Notes: generated from the letters alone by a model not told the origin. DNA of 64,000 bases from Eupeodes corollae (GCF_945859685.1 NC_079149.1:22417118-22481117), one strand, 5' to 3'; counted from the first letter of the stretch, positions 1 to 12,814 are shown. Program-made: numbers and translations.

Positions 1-1260
1 CCACCTGTAACCGTAGCTTGTGCCGGACGTTCATTTAGCGTCCTTTTTAATCGTTCGTGCTCATCGCAATATCGTATTTCAGGAAATTGAATTTCGAATT
101 ATAAGTTGTTTTACTGCTCAGAAAGTTCGTTTGCAAAAAGATTGCATTGAATGCAAACTAACTCTAATGAAAACATTGTGATAATACTTTAAAATAAAGA
201 AAAACAATAAAGAGTATTTGGAATCTGATCTACTAGCATGTAGAATTATTTTCTATCCATACTCCATTTCAACTAAACTGGACGATACCTGTGAGATTTA
301 TTAGATGATTAACAATTTTTTTCGGATCACTTTGCAAACAAAAACTTGTTATTTCATTCAACTCAAACCAATGTGATGCTATTTGTAATTGAAATTAGAA
401 CATACCATATCGGCAGGCATGAACTTTGAAAAAAAAATGGTAAATATGGGGGTGGGGCCCGACCTTTTTCCGGAATTCCTCTCGACGGCTCAGGCTTTAG
501 TGTTACGTGGATTAAGTGTCTCTTTGAATGGTCTTCGAACACGACGGGAACTATCGGAACCCTTAGAATTGAATCTGGACTCGTCCAAAAAGAGTACGTT
601 CCTCCATTTTCTAACGGTCCAGTTGATGTGCCCATGAGAAAATTTAAATCTCGCCAGCTTGTTTTTGGTGGAAATAAAAGGCTTTTTTTGCAGTTTTGAA
701 TGATTTTATTCCAAAATCAACAGATCGTCTGCGAATTCGTCTCGCTCTGACGTTCAGGTCGAGTTGGGTTCTTATTTCTCTCGGTGTAATAAAAGGGTCT
801 TTTTTAATTGATTTTATTCGCTCGTTTGGTTGTTTTCCTAGTTCAGTCATGTCGATGAACCGTTTGGAATGACTTTTTGGATTTGTTCAATTTAATTAAT
901 CGGCAAATCACTGATTTTGGAATGGAATATTTTTCCGACATTTTAATTTGACTTATTTCATTTTTATATTCTTTTACAATTTTTTCTTTTATTTCGTTAG
1001 ATTAATTGTTTCTGGCCAATTTACAAAAATTAGTTAAGAACACTGATTAACTTTCCATTGAACTGAATAACACCTAATAAACAGATTCAACTGCAATAGA
1101 AATAAGAGAGATGGTAATAAAATGTTACTTTTACTTTGGCCAACACAATATTGGGTTAACTGTCCTACTTATGTAATGTTTAATGAACCGTTTTGAAATT
1201 TTTTTTCTCTTGTGGTCTATTCGGAAGAACACACATAATGTTTCCAATTTTAGAAAAAAA
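1..1260. other. AT-rich intergenic stretch, no gene recognised
   Basis: No domain or splice pattern is recognisable here. Positions about 430-650 are more GC-rich than the surroundings and are open on both strands for 80-90 codons, but neither translation resembles a family I know. It may be a remnant of a mobile element or chance. Confidence 0.4.
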
Positions 1261-2506
1261 AGAGGCTGGAATGCGACCCACACTGATAACTTCCCATCCC
1301 GTCTGTCGATTTGTCTTGCTTAAAAGTTTGTCTATATGTACTGGTATCAATTTTTACCAAATTTGAGTACTATTTTTTATAGATTTTATTTTTTATGAAA
1401 AAAACGGACTGTTGGATTTTTATATAAAAACTACTGAATATCGAAAACAATATTTTCTGTGAAAAAAATAAGTTTGAAGCTAATATTTTTAATTTTTGAA
1501 AAGCTATTTGAGTCGAAAGTAAATTTTTACCAAGTTTTAGTATTTTTTTTTTATTTTTTTAGTGTTTTATTTTTGTAAAAAAACTGTCAATTTGATTTTT
1601 TTCAAAATTTTATCGAATGTTGAAAACAATATTTATTATAAGATAAAATTAGTTTGAAGCCAATATTTCAAATTTTTGAAAAGATATTTGAGTTGAAAAT
1701 CATTTCTTAACAACTTTTGTTATTTTTTTTTTCGGTTTTTAATTTTTTGTAAAAAAACTATCTATTCGATTTTTTTCTAAATTATACTGAATGTTAACAA
1801 CAATATTTTTTGAAAGATAAAAGTAAATTAAAGTAAATATCTCGAAGTTTTAAAAAGATATTTGTGTCGAAAATCAATTTTTACCAACTTTTATTAATTT
1901 TTTTTAGGTTTTTAATTTTTTGTTAAAAAACTATCAATTCGATTTTTCTCAAAATTTTTCAGAAAGTTAAAAATAATATTTCTTATAAGATAAAATAAGT
2001 TTTAAGCCTACATTTTAAGTTTTTAAAAAGATATTTGAATCGATATTAAATTTTTACCAACTTTGAGTAATGTTTTTTTAGATTTTTATTTTTTATATAA
2101 AAAACTGGCAATTCGATTTTTCTCAAAATTTTATCAGATTTCAAAAACATTATTCTTCGTTGCACACAATTGTTTTGGAGATGAAATCATATTTTAGCTC
2201 GTAAGATATTTAGTTAACCAAAATTTTCAACTTTTTTCCAAACTGCCATAGTAAAAAAAACCATCCACGCAATTTTCTTGAGAGCCCTTTCTGCATCTTT
2301 CTGCCATATTATCTGTATAACAAAATTTATTTGAAATCAATATTTTTTCTGGTTCTTGAGCTATGGACAGCGAAAAAAACGTGGCGAACGTACGGACGTA
2401 CGAACGTACGTGCACAGACATCTTTCTAAAAATCTTTAGAAATGTCAAAATTTTCAATTTGACAAATCGGACCCATTACAATAACTTCCTATGGGAAGTT
2501 AATAAC
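1261..2506 (+). repeat. Repeat family X, copy 1 (near full length)
   Basis: The copy starts with the conserved head GATGCGACCCACACTGATAA type sequence (here one base different, GAATGCGACC) and ends with the palindromic TAACTTCCTATGGGAAGTTA at about 2480-2503. Between them, a degenerate unit recurs about every 173-179 bp; its landmark is an AAAACAATATTT-like word at about 1443, 1622, 1797, 1970 and 2143. No coding capacity is visible. The same head and tail bound the copy at 51758-53188, which supports a discrete mobile or dispersed unit. Confidence 0.75.
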
Positions 2507-3600
2507 ATGATTTGTTTAAGTAATTAATTTTTGAATGACGTAAAGATGGATGAAGTTTTAGTTGCAATGGTTTGGCCAACACTGGTATAAAAACATCGTT
2601 TTTTTGGGAGATGTTTCTTCTAATTTGTTTTACTACTTTTTAACGTTTTCCACTTTTTTCTATAAAATCGTGCATGAAATGGAATATATTAAAAGACCTA
2701 ATTAAGAAATTCATAAATATTTCCAAAATCAATTAAATTTTTGAAGTATTGAATTTCATTTCACTTAAAAACACATTACATTGAATATGAAATTGGAAAA
2801 TTAACTTATTTTTAGACTTCAAATTTTAAAAATTGTAAATCACATTTTTAAACTATTCAAACTGAAGTCAAAAATCGGAATGTATTTAATTGTTTATTGA
2901 TTCCAATTTTGTTCAAAGAAATGTAAAATCAATCAATTTAATCGAAGGTAATAGAATTTTTAGACTTAAAATAACAGCAGCTTTTCGGTCAAAAATCAAA
3001 AATCTAGATTTTCCCAAAAACAAAACAATAGATTTTTATTAAATTTTCCTAACTTGGCTTCTTTTAATACAAAAATTATATTTTATACTGCTTCTAGAAG
3101 GGCCCATATTTTGTTTTTAAGTTGTCTCAAGAACTAATTAACTGATTTCAATTATTTTTTTTTTTTGCACAAGATCTTATACTGCCTCGATTGTTTTTAT
3201 TTTCGATTTCAAAAATGCAACAAACTTAATCTGATGTCAAAAACAATATTTTGCATATGTCAAATAAATACTTAAGATAAATTACAATTTCAAATAGAAT
3301 TTGTTTACGTTTTTATTATAAAAAAAATCGCAATGTTAAAAACAATATTTTGCATAGAATGAAATAATTTTGAGGGAAATCCAATTACAAATATTTATAG
3401 CTGAGAACTTTTTTTAAATCGGCTGTTGGAAAGTAAATAAAGATATATTTTTTGTTTTTTATACGTACATATATTACGAACCAAAAAAACGCATTTCAAA
3501 AAAAAAATTAACTTAACTTAAAAACTATGCCGCTAGAACTAAAAAGAATAACAAAAGTAATTAAGCAGTTCAATGAAATATTAAATTAATAAAAGATTTT
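2507..3600. repeat. Intergenic, with a weak family Y-like copy at about 2990-3460
   Basis: The stretch is AT-rich and has no gene. Positions about 2990-3250 share blocks with 5495-5770, such as a run reading TTTCAAGAACTAATTAAC-like followed by a T-rich run and GCACAAGATCTTATACT. This suggests a diverged copy of repeat family Y. Homology is patchy. Confidence 0.4.
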
Positions 3601-3609
3601 GCAACGTTT

Positions 3610-4686
3610 TCATCCATTAAGTACTTCGTTAGGTACTCCTGGTAACTGCCTTCATTTGAGAAGGCATTGAGTTAACCAAGTTTTGAGTTATGTCTTGGCC
3701 AATTTTAGACCATTCCTTATTAGATGATCCTTATTCAAATCTCGTTTTTTCTAACTTGACGGCCGAGAAACGCTCTATGACATTTAAATCGGGCGATTGA
3801 GGTGGTGTTTTAAGCTGGGTTTGAACGTTATATAGTAGCCACTCTTTAACAACTGTTGAGGTATGTTTAGGATCATTGTCTTGATGGAAGACGAATGACC
3901 TACCCATATCCAATTTTCTGGCACTTTTTTGATAGTTATTTGGTCGAAACTATACATCGAAGAATCTACGAACACTAATTTACCGAAGCCAGCTTCTGCC
4001 ATACAACCCCACACCATAACGTTCCCACCTCCGTGCTTTTTTGAATTCATGGATTTTTACAAATAGAAGACGTTTTTGGCGATTTACTTTGCTTACGAAA
4101 GGTTTCTTTCTAATGTTTCAACCGTGATAACCAGATTGGTGGAGCACTCGACGAATCGTGCATGACTTACCTGTTTCATTAAATATTTCTGCTGTTATCT
4201 TTGGGGCACTTATTTTGGGGTTTCTTTTCACTTTCCTTACAACTGTTCGGCATTCCTGTTGAGTAAATTTTAGGGGTCGTCCAAAGCGAGGATCGTTATT
4301 CAAACTTCCGAAGGTTTGGTTATTATTTTGGAAGATTGACTACTCTATTAAAAATTGTAAACTGAAACAAAGTATAAATAAAAGAGGTAAGCAAATAAAA
4401 GCACAACACAAAAAAAAAGAAGTTAACTCACCAATAAATAATTAACCTTCTAACGCTGCTGGTGGATACTTAATTCTGTGACGGAAAAAACACGAATGAA
4501 AACCAAAAAGTTATGTTCTCTAGATAAACCAAATGAAAAGCGTCAAATTTTGCCTCTAATGTGATGTGCATCATAATTACGTCATTAGAAATGCATTTTC
4601 TCTCATATTTTTAACAGAATTATATTTTAGTTTAGCATTTGTATGGGACAACAACGGTTGCTTACTTACTTTTGTGATTCACTGTA
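3610..4686 (-). mobile_element. Tc1-like DNA transposon, dead
   Basis: Minus-strand pieces of a DD34E-type Tc1 transposase are in three frames. A helix-turn-helix part (4118-4303, GRPLKFT near its start, ending RRVLHQSGYHG) lies upstream. The middle part has HGGGNVMVWGCMAEAGFG (about 3784-4050). The catalytic end reads FHQDNDPKHTS and then PPQSPDLNVIE (3731-3913), so the second Asp and the terminal Glu motifs are visible. At least two frameshifts separate the pieces, so no intact transposase is made. The 5' end appears to be at about 4686, where the minus strand begins TACAGTGAATCACAAAAG, a Tc1-like terminus. The opposite terminus could not be placed. Confidence 0.8.
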
Positions 4687-4739
4687 TATCTTTTCAGCTG
4701 TATTGTTACCCCTTTTTAGCACACTGACGTTGCAATGTA

Positions 4740-4975
4740 TGAGATTCAATTTGATTGAAGTCGCTATTAACTATTTTTTTGTAATTGCTTCAGAAAAAAA
4801 ACATTCACTTAATTTTTTTGAAAGTCCTTTTCGAAGACAATATCTCGACTGGTTCTTATGATATGGCAGACGGAAAAAGATATCCCTGATGTTACGAAGA
4901 ACTAGATTTTAGAGACCTTGAAACGTTGAGGAATGTCAAAATGATCAATTTAACAATTTGATTATTTTAACCTTA
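4740..4975 (+). repeat. Degenerate 3' end of repeat family X
   Basis: The order of blocks matches the last 250 bp of family X: an ATATCTCGACTGGTTCTTATG word, a gap, then GACCTTGAAACGTTGAGGAA followed by TGTCAAAAT. The terminal palindrome is missing. This is a 5'-truncated, diverged relic. Confidence 0.5.
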
Positions 4976-5254
4976 TTTGTTGACGCATACATTCCTTCAA
5001 GCAAAATTAGAAAAAGTTTAAAATTAAGCAACTCAAACAAATTTTGATATTTTAAAAATCAATCGATTTTTGAATCCTGAAATTTGATTTAACTTTAAAA
5101 AAGCGCAAATAAAAAAAATAGTGTTGTATTTATATCCCAGAAGATTCTTTAGATTTTATATTTGAAGGAATTTAGCGATTTTTTTTTCAAAAACAAAAAT
5201 AAAAACACATTTTATCTGCCACATAAAATTATTTTCAGCTGCGTCACATTTTTA

Positions 5255-6110
5255 GTTGCCACGTAGAGGAATTATATTCCAAGTAGTGCTTTCATACAAA
5301 ATTTTGAAACCGAGATTATAATCAAACGTGACATTACGATGGTAGGGAAATCGAAAAAAGTCGGTCCCCGATTCCGTGCGTCAATTTTTCTGTTCTCGCC
5401 CAAACCATTTGGTTGATTGAGTTTAAACTTAAAAGCAAAGGTTTTTAGCCAATTTGTGTCAGTAGTTTTTTGCATTTTTTAAATAGTAAATAAAAGGTCA
5501 AAAATCTGAAATTCGAATTTTCTCAAAAACTAACCGGTAGATTTTTTTAAATGTTCGTTAATTTTTTGTCATAATTTGGCTTTTTTTTAATTAAAAGAGT
5601 ATTTTTGTGTTGCTCCAAAAGGTTAACCCCCTAGAACTATTATTTTGTTCTTAAGTTTTTTCAAGAATTAATCAACCGATTTCAATAATTTTTTTTCTGC
5701 ACAAGTTCTTATACTTTCTCAATATTTTTTGATGATCAAAAATGTCATTGTTTTTATATTTAATTTAAAAACAATTTTAAACATTTATTTTCGAAATTCA
5801 ATACCTCGAAAATTGGTCGTTATTTGTGTACGAAATCGAAATGTAAAACGTACATGAAAAATTAAGGTTTTTAGAAATCAAACGGCATTTGAATTTGAAC
5901 CAAACTTTTTTTCGTCGTAGAATTTGCAATTTTGCAATACTGAAAACATTTTCAAATTTACTCTTCGGATACGTGAGCAAGTTTGTGCAATCCAGTCGTG
6001 CATTTTATTCATATTTTTTTTTAGACTTAAAAATTTCAGTAAATTTTTCTTTCTACAAGCGAAGCTAAACCGGACTGCTAGTAGGAAATATCCACCCTTT
6101 GAAACTTGAT
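5255..6110 (+). repeat. Repeat family Y, copy 1
   Basis: This is collinear with 54240-54840. Both contain an AACATTACGATGGTAG-type word, a following CGATTCCGT(G/C)CGTCA word, and an AGTCGTGCATTTT word near the right end. No protein is encoded. It lies about 270 bp upstream of the first CD36-family gene. The class of element is unknown. Confidence 0.55.
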
Positions 6111-6377
6111 CCTAAATAATCAAAATAAGATTTTCCTCAGGAAAAGTAGTTTTTTAGCCGTAGGCTTACAAGTAGTATTTAATTCTAAAGAAGACTGTTT
6201 TGCTAAAGAAATTCGTTTATTTAAATATTTTAAACATTTCCAAACCTTGTTATGAAATATTTAAATAAGGTTAAGTAAAAACAGTTTTCAGTTTAATCGC
6301 CCTGAATTTGAATTCTTTTGAGTTTTACTAATTTTTAAATATTTTTCTCCAGGTTTATTGTTCTTGGATTTGGATAA

Positions 6378-8434
6378 ATGGATTTCCAAAAGGACACTCA
6401 CAAAAAAAGTAAGTTTTACTATTCCTCAAAAGCTGTATCAACGAAAAATTATATCAAAACCCCTTATATTACAGATCGACTATTATGCCCTCTCATTTGG
6501 GCCATCATAAGCACTTCGCTATTTCTGGTATCACTGATCGTAGACTTCCAACATGAAGCAATCAAAGAACACGTTCGTTTTCGCAAAGGATTTCCATCTC
6601 GGACTGCCTGGGAACATCCACCAGATTGCACTTTGAAATTCTATCTTTTCAATGTTACCAATTCCGAAGCCTTTCTAAATGGTACCGATAAAAAACTTCA
6701 TGTTCAACAAATCGGACCAATTATTTATCGGGTAAAAATTGGAAATACCGATATTGACGTTGACGAAAAAGAATCCACAATGACGTTTCGTAAATTGCGT
6801 GGAAAAGAAATCACATTTGACGAAGAGAACAGTCCGCCAGGAATATTGGATCAAAAAATCATCTATCCGAATGTTGTGCTCCTGAGTATGGCTGCGAAGC
6901 TTCATGATTGGTTTGTTTTGACAAGGAATCTTTTTAATATGTACGCTAAGAATGAACCAATATTTGTTCATCACACTGTCAATGAACTTTTGTGGAATTA
7001 TACGACACCATTGATTGAAAATGTTCGACCATGGGTTCCGGGAGTGGTGGACAATGCCGGTACGCTGTACAATGTACGAAAATATATTTGTAACTATTTT
7101 TATTATTATTTTTTTCTAACAAATTTGTATAATATTATATAAGTTTAAAAAGTGTGGAAAAAGAATTGAAAAAGTATACTCTACATCCTTTCTATAAATT
7201 TCAATTCGGAAAATGGAGCGCCGCAAGGCTCTGTTCTTTCTTCGATTCTTTTTTTTAATGTTGTAACGGTTTTTAAGTTGATAAAATGGGTTATTTTCCA
7301 CGGAAATACGTTGTTTTCAAATGAATTTCGAATGTATTTTCTACACTTAAAATTCAATCGAAACTCTTAGAAAATTCGTCAATAATCTTCTTTCTTTCAC
7401 AGGCTTTCCGTGAAACCAAAGAAGTGTACAAGGTTAATATTGGACTTAAAAATGGAATGGAGAACTTCTTTAAAGTTCGTTCAATAAATAATTTAACAGT
7501 CTTCGGAAAGCAACTTAACAAACAGCAATTGGATCCTGAAACCTGTCCAGTTCATGTTGCAAATGCATTCGACAATACCCTTTATCCTCCAGGTATGCAG
7601 CGTGAAGACCGATTTTCAATAATTGCTGCTGATTCTTGTCGAACACTGCCTATGGTTTATGATAGCGATGTGGACAATGGAAAAGGATTGAGTGGTTATA
7701 AGTTTGTTATGGACAAGGATAAGAAATCAAGTTGTCTAAGAGATTCCATGGATATTCCGCTACCAGAGGGAATGTTTGACGTTTCCAGCTGTCATTTTGG
7801 TATGAGTTCGAAATATATATATTTTGAATATTTCAAATGATGTATGTTAATTTAATATTAAAGGTGTCCCTGCGTCCTACTCACAACCTCACTTCTTTGG
7901 ATCATCATACAACTTCGAGGAACATATTGAAGGACTATCTCCCAACGAAGACGAACATCAAACCCACATCTTCATTGAGCCTAAAATCGGAGTTCTTTTT
8001 GGAATCAAACATAGATTTATGCAAAGTATTCCAATGCCACATTTGAATGGTTTCAGTGAAGGAATCCGGAGATTCAATGGAATGTTTGTACCAACCTTTT
8101 GGTATGAATATGTAAGTTTGAAGCCTAAATAATTGAGGAAATTCCAATAATCAACAATTATTATTTTCAGGACATTGATGATTTGCCATTTCACGCAACT
8201 TTGATGCTCAAGACAACAGCTTACTACATACCATATTTTCAAAAACTATGCATAATTGTGTTTTTACTTGGAACAGTTGTAAGTCTTACGACAATTATCT
8301 GTCGAAAATATGGCATAAGTCCGAGAGAAGTTCTGTGGTTTGGTCATCGTGAGATGCAACAAACCATATCAGAAGTTCCAAAATATTACGATGATTCAAA
8401 ATCATTTCTACCCAAAAATGCCATAAAGGTGTAA
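6378..8434 (+). CDS. CD36-family class B scavenger receptor, gene 1 (5 coding exons)
   Basis: Spliced CDS: 6378-6408, 6475-7073, 7403-7799, 7864-8111, 8171-8434 (1539 nt, 512 aa). All introns are GT-AG (66, 329, 64 and 59 nt; phases 1, 0, 1, 0). The family is two-pass plasma-membrane or vesicle receptors that bind lipids, pheromones, carotenoids or ligand particles. Visible marks are a short N-tail, a first membrane segment (about residues 14-33), a large ectodomain with FNVTN, NGTD, NYTT and NNLT glycosylation sites, the family-like CTLKFYLFNVTN and GPIIY blocks, four ectodomain cysteines (CPVH, CRTLPMVY, CLRD, SCHFG), then PHFFGSS, a second membrane segment (about residues 451-468) and a 44-residue tail. 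The length is normal for the family. An acceptor at 6351-6352 just before the ATG implies an upstream non-coding exon. Intron 1 is stop-free and a multiple of three. No nearer subfamily is claimed. Confidence 0.9.
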
Positions 8435-8689
8435 TTTTTAACTTACTTAAAATTTCAAAACTGTGAAGTGTTAAATGTTTGGAAGGAGTTTTGGTTTCGT
8501 TTTTGTAGAAACCTTATTTTTAAAAAGAAGAAACTAAGTCTGTGGTATATTAAGTATACGTTGTTTTTGTTTGTTTATTTTTTGTTATGTGTGTTTTAAA
8601 AACACTTTTAATTTCTTGTGTTACTATTTAGTATTTTTAAGTCAATGTTAGTTACTCAAAGAGTTTTAAGTCTATTTTTTTTTAAATAT

Positions 8690-8695
8690 AATAAA
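8690..8695 (+). terminator. Polyadenylation signal of CD36-family gene 1
   Basis: An AATAAA hexamer lies about 255 bp after the stop codon, in T-rich 3' untranslated sequence. No other gene end is nearby. Confidence 0.5.
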
Positions 8696-9190
8696 ATTGT
8701 TGTATATACAAATTTACCAAGTAAACAAAACATTATTTATTTATTTTTTCAATTTAAAAACATTTAATTTGAATTTTTACATCAGTTTTAAAATTAAAGC
8801 GGTGGCAACCCTAACAAAGTATATTTGACAGCTGTCACTTAAAAACTATTCAAAATTGAGCACTAGAAAAAAAGTTAAGTACTTTTTTCATTGTTAAACT
8901 ATATTTTTAAAGTTATTAGAGTTTAAAGATCACAGTTGTTCTAAACGTATGCCTGTTGCATATATTAAGCCCTCCCTCATCCCCATCATTGTCTATGACT
9001 TCTTTCCAACAGAAAACTTTCCCAAAAACGTGGTAGAAGCATTTTGCACTTGAATCCAAACGATTTAATAAGATTAGTTATCTGGAGTTAATTGCTTGAA
9101 AAGTTTACGGACTTTTCTTTTCGAGGGAGCAACACAAACCTGAGCCTTTAGAGCATTGGTCTTAATACGTACTACACTAACCTCAAAATC
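8696..9190. other. Intergenic stretch, no gene recognised
   Basis: It holds a perfect 12-bp palindrome TGACAGCTGTCA at 8826-8837, which contains a CAGCTG E-box. Nothing else was recognised. Confidence 0.4.
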
Positions 9191-9420
9191 AAGCGTTTCT
9201 AAAGCATTTTTAGAATTGGTTTTATAAACGGAGCTTGCGATTTTTGAAAATTAAGACTGAAATGGCTTAGCGCATTAAGTTTTCCTCTTGCTAAAACGTG
9301 TAAAGAGAATTGGTCTAAGGTCGCATCCCTGCGGTACTCCAGAGGTTTAAACAAATGTTTGAAATCAAATAACACAGAACTGATATCCATCCTGACAGTA
9401 AAGTTCTGTTCACATAATAT
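9190..9420 (-). mobile_element. Non-LTR retrotransposon fragment (RT motif)
   Basis: Read on the minus strand, about 9280-9350 encodes SGVPQGCDLRPILFTRF, which matches the reverse transcriptase block around (G)VPQGS.L.P.LF. The flanking sequence is frame-shifted and short. It is an old LINE relic whose family cannot be assigned. Confidence 0.5.
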
Positions 9421-10985
9421 CTAGATACAGAAGAGCTTATTGATCCCTATTTTACGAACTTGTTAAGCGTTGCGATCGTGTTAAGCGTTAACAAATTGTT
9501 ATCAAAGGAGTCGCCTGTATTTTTTGTATGCGATCCATATTTTAAACGGCCTTTTATATGTGCCTCTTTCAAGACTACAGTTTAAACCCAGAAAAGATCA
9601 AGCGGTTGCATAAAGCTCTGACTTTTGCACGTTACCTGAACATGGTCAGAATCTGGTGTTATTTAGTTATTCTAAATCTGTTAACTTAAATTTATTAAAT
9701 ATTCTTCCTCATCAGAAACACTAAAAAAATGCTTTGCTGCTATGCTAATTAAAAAAAATTTGATTAGAAACGGTAGCATCAGCTCGGCACGATGACCAAC
9801 GTTATAGTTTTTTTGTATTCCTTAAAAAATCTTAAATGATTATTTAGCTGATAATAAAAATACATACAGTCATCATAAAATTGAATTCAGAAATTGTGTT
9901 CAATGAAAAACAAGACGATCTCCATTGAGTTTTCGATTTTATGTACGAAGACTCATATAGTTTATGGGTGAGTATATATTTTTTAATTTCAAATCATAAC
10001 CTTTATGATCTTTTTATCATCACTTTACTTTCTCATTGATAAACAACAAATCTTGTTTGTTGTCAGTCAAAGAAAAAAAAGTACGTCCACCATGAAGAAA
10101 ACAAATCTTTTTGGGATAAGTACTTAATAAACATAAAGATGGCCATTGGAAATTAGGGGAGTAGAGGGCATTTTTCAATTAAGAACTCGGGATCTCTTGG
10201 TTTAAAAAAAAGCGTTTTTGACACTTTTAAATATAGGGTTAACGAGGGTAGTTGGGATTGGGAGTATTATTTTTGATTGATTTAATTATATTAATTAATA
10301 TTTATGTTTCAATTATATAACTAACAAAATAGCTCGATTTTAACCAAAACCCGAATGTTCCCTAAACTCAAAATGAGAACATTATTTAGATAAGATAATA
10401 TCGATCAGTTTGAATAGGGATAACCTGATTATGTGGTGCAAGTTGTTGGAAAATTTCTGTGGGTCAAGTGGTTGATTGTTGACATAATTGTCACAAGTTC
10501 GTTAAAACGATTGTTCAAAAATAACCATAATTTAATCACGTGAATTTCCCATTTTTGTTAATCTCTTCGTCAAGAATACCTGACTTTTTTTTTTGGGAGT
10601 ATGATATCGTAACATACAGGGTGGGCCATCTAGTGTTTTTTTTAATCATAAGTGATTTTCGCACTGACTGTTGTTTCATCTTGAAATGTTGTCAGAAAGT
10701 TTATTTCATAAGAAATGAATCCCTGCTCGCAAAGAAAAACGATGAAAATTTAATGCGAAATATGGATCAAAAACATCATTTGACAATTCTTTTCGCAAAT
10801 GGAATTGCGAACATGGATTTGGATGACGACTGTTTCATATATGACTTAAAGGAATCTAAATTTTACTCAAAAAAACAATCTCAATATTAATCGATGCTTG
10901 GTTGAAAAAATCGTTTCTCCAAATCTTGTTCGGAGTATCTTTCTTGCTAGTTGCCTATTTTAAGGAATACGATGGTGATTAGGAT
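9421..10985. other. Intergenic stretch with one unassigned 116-codon ORF
   Basis: A + strand frame runs 10540-10890 but shows no known domain; its start is hydrophobic and it lies in AT-rich DNA. It contains ACAGGGTGGGCCATCTAG at about 10616, which resembles the tips of some insect DNA transposons. I do not call it a gene. Confidence 0.3.
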
Positions 10986-10989
10986 TATG

Positions 10990-12795
10990 TGCACGAAGAA
11001 AAGTATTGCAGTCTTTCCAATTAATGTCAAGCTCTACCTTTAGCTCCTCGGAACAAATTTGACGAGTAATTTGTTTGTATTAATAAGCTTATTATTATGC
11101 AGAGAGACATAGTGTGAACAATATGAAAAGGAGAGAGGGTTTGAAAGGAGATTTCAGTCGGTGCGCATTGATTTTGAATACCTGAATACTGCAATGACAG
11201 AGTGAGGTAAGGCATAGCACATTCCTGTAGTACGGCTAAGGAACGAATTTTTGACAGTATGGCCGAAGTTGATCTCAAGGGAATACTGATGATTTCAGGA
11301 AGCGCGAGTGTTACATTTGAACTGTTTTAAACAGGAATTCAGCTGGCTATTTCTCTAGAGCATGAACCGTTAAAGAAACGCTAAGAAAAGGGTTAATCAA
11401 ATAACTTATGATGATATTATCAACAATTAATTTAAATGTTCTTCGTTTAAAACTGTCCAAGAGACTTAAGTGAGTAGCAGGAGCACCTGCCTAGAGATGG
11501 TATATAAGTCTTGTAGACAGACAGATCAGAAGAGGAGACAAATTTCTTGCATTGCTTTAGGGAACCCAAACACCTTGCAGAATTTTTGCCGATATGAGAT
11601 GGTTCTACATTCTACAAGCTTATCATATTTTGTCGTTGCCGCATCCGACGAAGAGGGATGTGAGTCTGGAAACAAATATGAAAAGCTAAGAGAACTATCG
11701 TTAGCGAAACAATGTATTGGATTAGAAGTTGCAGCAGGAGATCATTAATAAAAATTAGAAAGAGTGTTGGAGATAAAACAGTGCCCTGGGGCACACCAGC
11801 ATTTATTTTGTGGTTTTCAGACTTAAACTGAAGCTATCCAATACAACCTGTATTGAACGATTCGAAAGGTAATTAGGTAATGAAGGAGGAATTCATGAAA
11901 ACGGAAAGCACGCGTTTTCGATAAGAGAACCTGATGCCAAACCCTTTCAAATGCTTTTAAAATATGAAGCGCAATAATCTTACTTTTTCCAAATCGATGT
12001 AAAGATTCACTCCACTGTTCGGTGAGATAAACCATGAGATCAGCAGTGGAGCTATTGCTGCGAAAGCAATAGAACCTATCGATCTTCGTGATATTTCTTG
12101 AGCTTAAAATTAATTAGAGTTTTCATGGTAATTACAGGGTGAGGAAGATCCGCCTTTTTTGGGGGATGGACTTGACCACTTGAAAGGAGACCTGAGGAGG
12201 AATATCTCTTCAGAAAAATGTCAGTGATCCCGTCTTTTCACAGTACGAAGTGCGACAAAAAGATTGGCCACATAGAATCACTAACTCGCTCAAGTAGGTA
12301 CACTGTACAGGCGAAGTCATACCACTCACGGGCATCGTAGAATTGGTGCAAACTGCCTAGCAAAGAAATATGCTTTCTCTAAAGAGCTAACGAGCGTAGG
12401 AACCGAAGAAGAGGAAGAATTCCTCATGTTTATTACAAATGACTAAAAATGTTTGCTGCCTTTGGGTCATTGTAGTATTTTTTGCCGGAATTGTTGGTCA
12501 TGTAAAATTTTGTTCCGTCGAATGTGGGTGAAGGCCTTCCTGGCTTGCTTGAACTTTTCCCGCTTTCCGAAGTAGGTTGGGCCTTATAACAATGGAAACT
12601 TACATCTTTGGCCCTAATAACATCTTTACAGCTCTCATCGAACCATGAGTTTTCCTTTGATCTTATGCTTTTTGTTCAGGATAAAAGTCTTCAGTCCCAT
12701 ATCATATCAGCACTTTCTTCGACATCACTATCGAGGAAGCATAGAAACCACTTAAAGACCCTGAATTAGTTATTGATACAAAATTTGTCGAATTA
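10990..12795 (-). mobile_element. LINE-B copy 1 (degenerate non-LTR retrotransposon)
   Basis: Minus-strand pieces: MPQGTVLSPTLFLIFINDLL (near 11730-11794) is the RT motif B region. Upstream, FGKSKIIALHILKAFERVWH (about 11900-11990) matches the D-x-S-K-A-F-D-R-V-W motif A block, with the catalytic Asp replaced by His. Positions 12400-12790 align with 43830-44180 of the more complete copy. 11027-11278 matches the C-terminal part shared with 17880-18100. Stops and frameshifts make it dead. Confidence 0.75.
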
Positions 12796-12814
12796 ATAAT
12801 GAGTGGAAATGTAA

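Noticed and set aside
363..850. Overlapping open frames on both strands
   Set aside because: No known domain, no splice support and overlapping antisense frames. The region is only slightly more GC-rich than its surroundings.
6675..6974. Minus-strand 99-codon frame
   Set aside because: It is a shadow of exon 2 of the first CD36-family gene.
10415..10432. TAGGGATAAC, the first ten bases of the I-SceI site
   Set aside because: The remaining eight bases differ (CTGATTAT), so it is a chance partial match in AT-rich DNA.
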